NCBI GenBank assembly: GCA_021823045.1
Contig: JAKAPB010000177.1
Location: 1-5,301, forward strand
Length of the DNA: 5,301 nt
Direction: 5' to 3'
From: Actinomycetes bacterium
Lineage (GTDB): Bacteria; Actinomycetota; Acidimicrobiia; Acidimicrobiales; Acidimicrobiaceae
A program made the translations under genes and the position numbers. Below the pieces are notes generated by a model. It was given only the letters and a program-made list of their open reading frames with translations. It ran no database searches and was not told the DNA's origin. Shown piece after piece: positions 4,296 through 5,301 of this stretch (positions are counted from its first letter, which is position 1; each line of letters opens with the position of its first letter).

Positions 4296-5301
4296 AGTTC
4301 CTCCTCAATGGGATGATCCTCAACGTAGGCTAATCCGAGCTCGTCAGCTATTTGCTTTCCCGCAAGTCGAGCACTTTCTAGCAGGCCGATGGCCCTCGTT
4401 GATAACACCTCCAGATAGACGTCGTCCCCCAACCGGAGGGTCTCTTTAAACCTCCCTCTCCAGATATCGGCCATGGTAACTACCTCATCAGAGTCGAAGG
4501 CACAAAGGGCCTTGGCTGAGCCGAAAATTGCCGGTGCAAAGTAGATTGAATACTGATCCACGAGGTCTTGGTTGAAAAATTCCGAAATTACCCTTGGGCC
4601 TCCCTCGACCATTACTTGGAGAACACCCCTCGATCCGAGGCTATCCAGGAGGGCACCAAGGTCGCCCCTATAGCTGGTAGCTGGCAAGAGGGCACTCCCG
4701 CCCGGTATTTCCCCGAGGACAATTCTCTGTGGTTGGTATTCGAGTGGTCTCCCCGAGGCATCTCTGGCATCGAGCCTTGGGTTGTCGATCTTTACAGTGT
4801 TTGAACCTACGATTATCGCGTCCGAATCGGCCCTGAGCTGATGGGCATGCTGTCTAGCGATATCGGAAGTGATCCACTTCGAGGATCCATCCGTAGCGGC
4901 AACACGGCCATCCAGCGTCATTGCGATCTTCGCCACCACCCAGGGTCTTTTAGTAAGGCGCTGCTTGATATATGGCGCCAGACGAAGTGTCGTCTTGGAA
5001 GAGCATTCCCCTATGATCACTTGCCGCCGTGCGTCAACCAATCGTCTGATACCATTTCCTGAGACATTTTCGTCTGGGTCCACTAACGAGATCGAGATCG
5101 AAGAGATCCCACCATTTATGATCGCATCGACGCACGGCCGAGTCCGCCCATAGTATGAACAGGGTTCCAAGGTAACGCTCAAGCTAGATCCGGCAACGAC
5201 GTTGCCCGCCTTTGCCATCGCATCTATCTCCGCGTGGGCACCGCCCGGCCTTTGGGTCCTGCCCATAAACTCACCGGTCTTGGTTCGCAATAGGGCCCCT
5301 A
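4280..5301 (-). CDS. ribD: Bifunctional pyrimidine deaminase/reductase, 5' end cut by the window edge
   Basis: Deaminates the GTP cyclohydrolase II product and then reduces its ribosyl side chain with NADPH. The frame stays open to the window edge. The TTG at 5288-5290 is an internal Leu codon in a VGALLRTK-like stretch (the Val is presumed, from a partial codon), so about 30-50 N-terminal residues are missing. Numbering from the first full codon (Gly at 5299), the deaminase domain shows the zinc His and proton-shuttle Glu of HAE (22-24) and the zinc Cys residues of EPCSYYGRTRPC (C47, C56). The reductase domain (about 120-300) shows KIAMTLDGRVA (124-134), SKWITS (140-145), VGSNTV (164-169), NPRLD (173-177) and VEGGP (231-235). 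Beyond the usual end near DDVYLEVLS it carries an unusual tail of about 38 residues. Its end overlaps ribE. Confidence 0.97.
   Translation of the reverse strand, partial: GALLRTKTGEFMGRTQRPGGAHAEIDAMAKAGNVVAGSSLSVTLEPCSYYGRTRPCVDAIINGGISSISISLVDPDENVSGNGIRRLVDARRQVIIGECSSKTTLRLAPYIKQRLTKRPWVVAKIAMTLDGRVAATDGSSKWITSDIARQHAHQLRADSDAIIVGSNTVKIDNPRLDARDASGRPLEYQPQRIVLGEIPGGSALLPATSYRGDLGALLDSLGSRGVLQVMVEGGPRVISEFFNQDLVDQYSIYFAPAIFGSAKALCAFDSDEVVTMADIWRGRFKETLRLGDDVYLEVLSTRAIGLLESARLAGKQIADELGLAYVEDHPIEEELCSPE
4300..4306 (-). promoter_or_regulatory. Ribosome binding site for ribE inside the ribD coding end
   Basis: The minus strand reads GAGGAGG, 4 nt before the ribE TTG at 4293-4295. These bases also encode the Glu-Glu pair near the RibD C-terminus (residues EEELCSPE), so ribosomes finishing ribD pass over the ribE initiation site. 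Confidence 0.8.

Noticed and set aside
5288..5290. TTG as the ribD start
   Set aside because: The frame continues to the window edge with GALL, matching the conserved region before HAE in RibD, and the protein would lack its N-terminal strand. The gene is truncated by the window.
1..5301. Search for tRNA, CRISPR arrays, insertion sequences, toxin-antitoxin or phage genes
   Set aside because: No tandem spaced repeats, transposase motifs, terminal inverted repeats or cloverleaf patterns were seen. The window is filled with housekeeping biosynthesis genes.

Overview
The window is about half G+C and carries an actinobacterial-type riboflavin biosynthesis operon on the minus strand, followed by hisG and a small conserved gene, with one convergent plus-strand gene near the left end. 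The DUF1844-like protein with its N-terminal LWTP motif, the long-form HisG with a C-terminal regulatory domain, and the linkage of hisG to rib genes all suggest Actinomycetota, most likely Acidimicrobiia. This placement rests on recognition by eye, not on a database search.

Layout from right to left, in the direction of minus-strand transcription: ribD (bifunctional deaminase/reductase, its 5' end cut by the window edge), ribE (riboflavin synthase, overlapping the end of ribD by 16 nt), ribBA (DHBP synthase fused to GTP cyclohydrolase II), ribH (lumazine synthase), a gap of about 105 nt, hisG (ATP phosphoribosyltransferase), and a small cold-shock-like protein 23 nt further on. The gaps are short and same-strand, so one transcription unit is plausible. 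The convergent plus-strand gene (192-596) ends on the same CTAG tetranucleotide as the last minus-strand gene. The leftmost 191 bases hold no gene that can be called with confidence.

Together ribBA, ribD, ribE and ribH convert GTP and ribulose 5-phosphate to riboflavin. Only the phosphatase for the RibD product is missing, and it is normally encoded elsewhere. HisG starts histidine synthesis from ATP and PRPP, so the cluster joins two purine- and pentose-phosphate-consuming pathways. The FMN riboswitch that often precedes such operons would lie upstream of ribD, outside the window.

The window is mostly ordinary housekeeping metabolism, and I see no new defence, mobile or secondary-metabolite system. 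The points most worth a second look are: a 16-bp hairpin just after the plus-strand stop codon, embedded in the opposing gene; the use of TAG as stop codon by all seven genes; an apparently undepleted frequency of the CTAG tetranucleotide; and an extra C-terminal tail on RibD.
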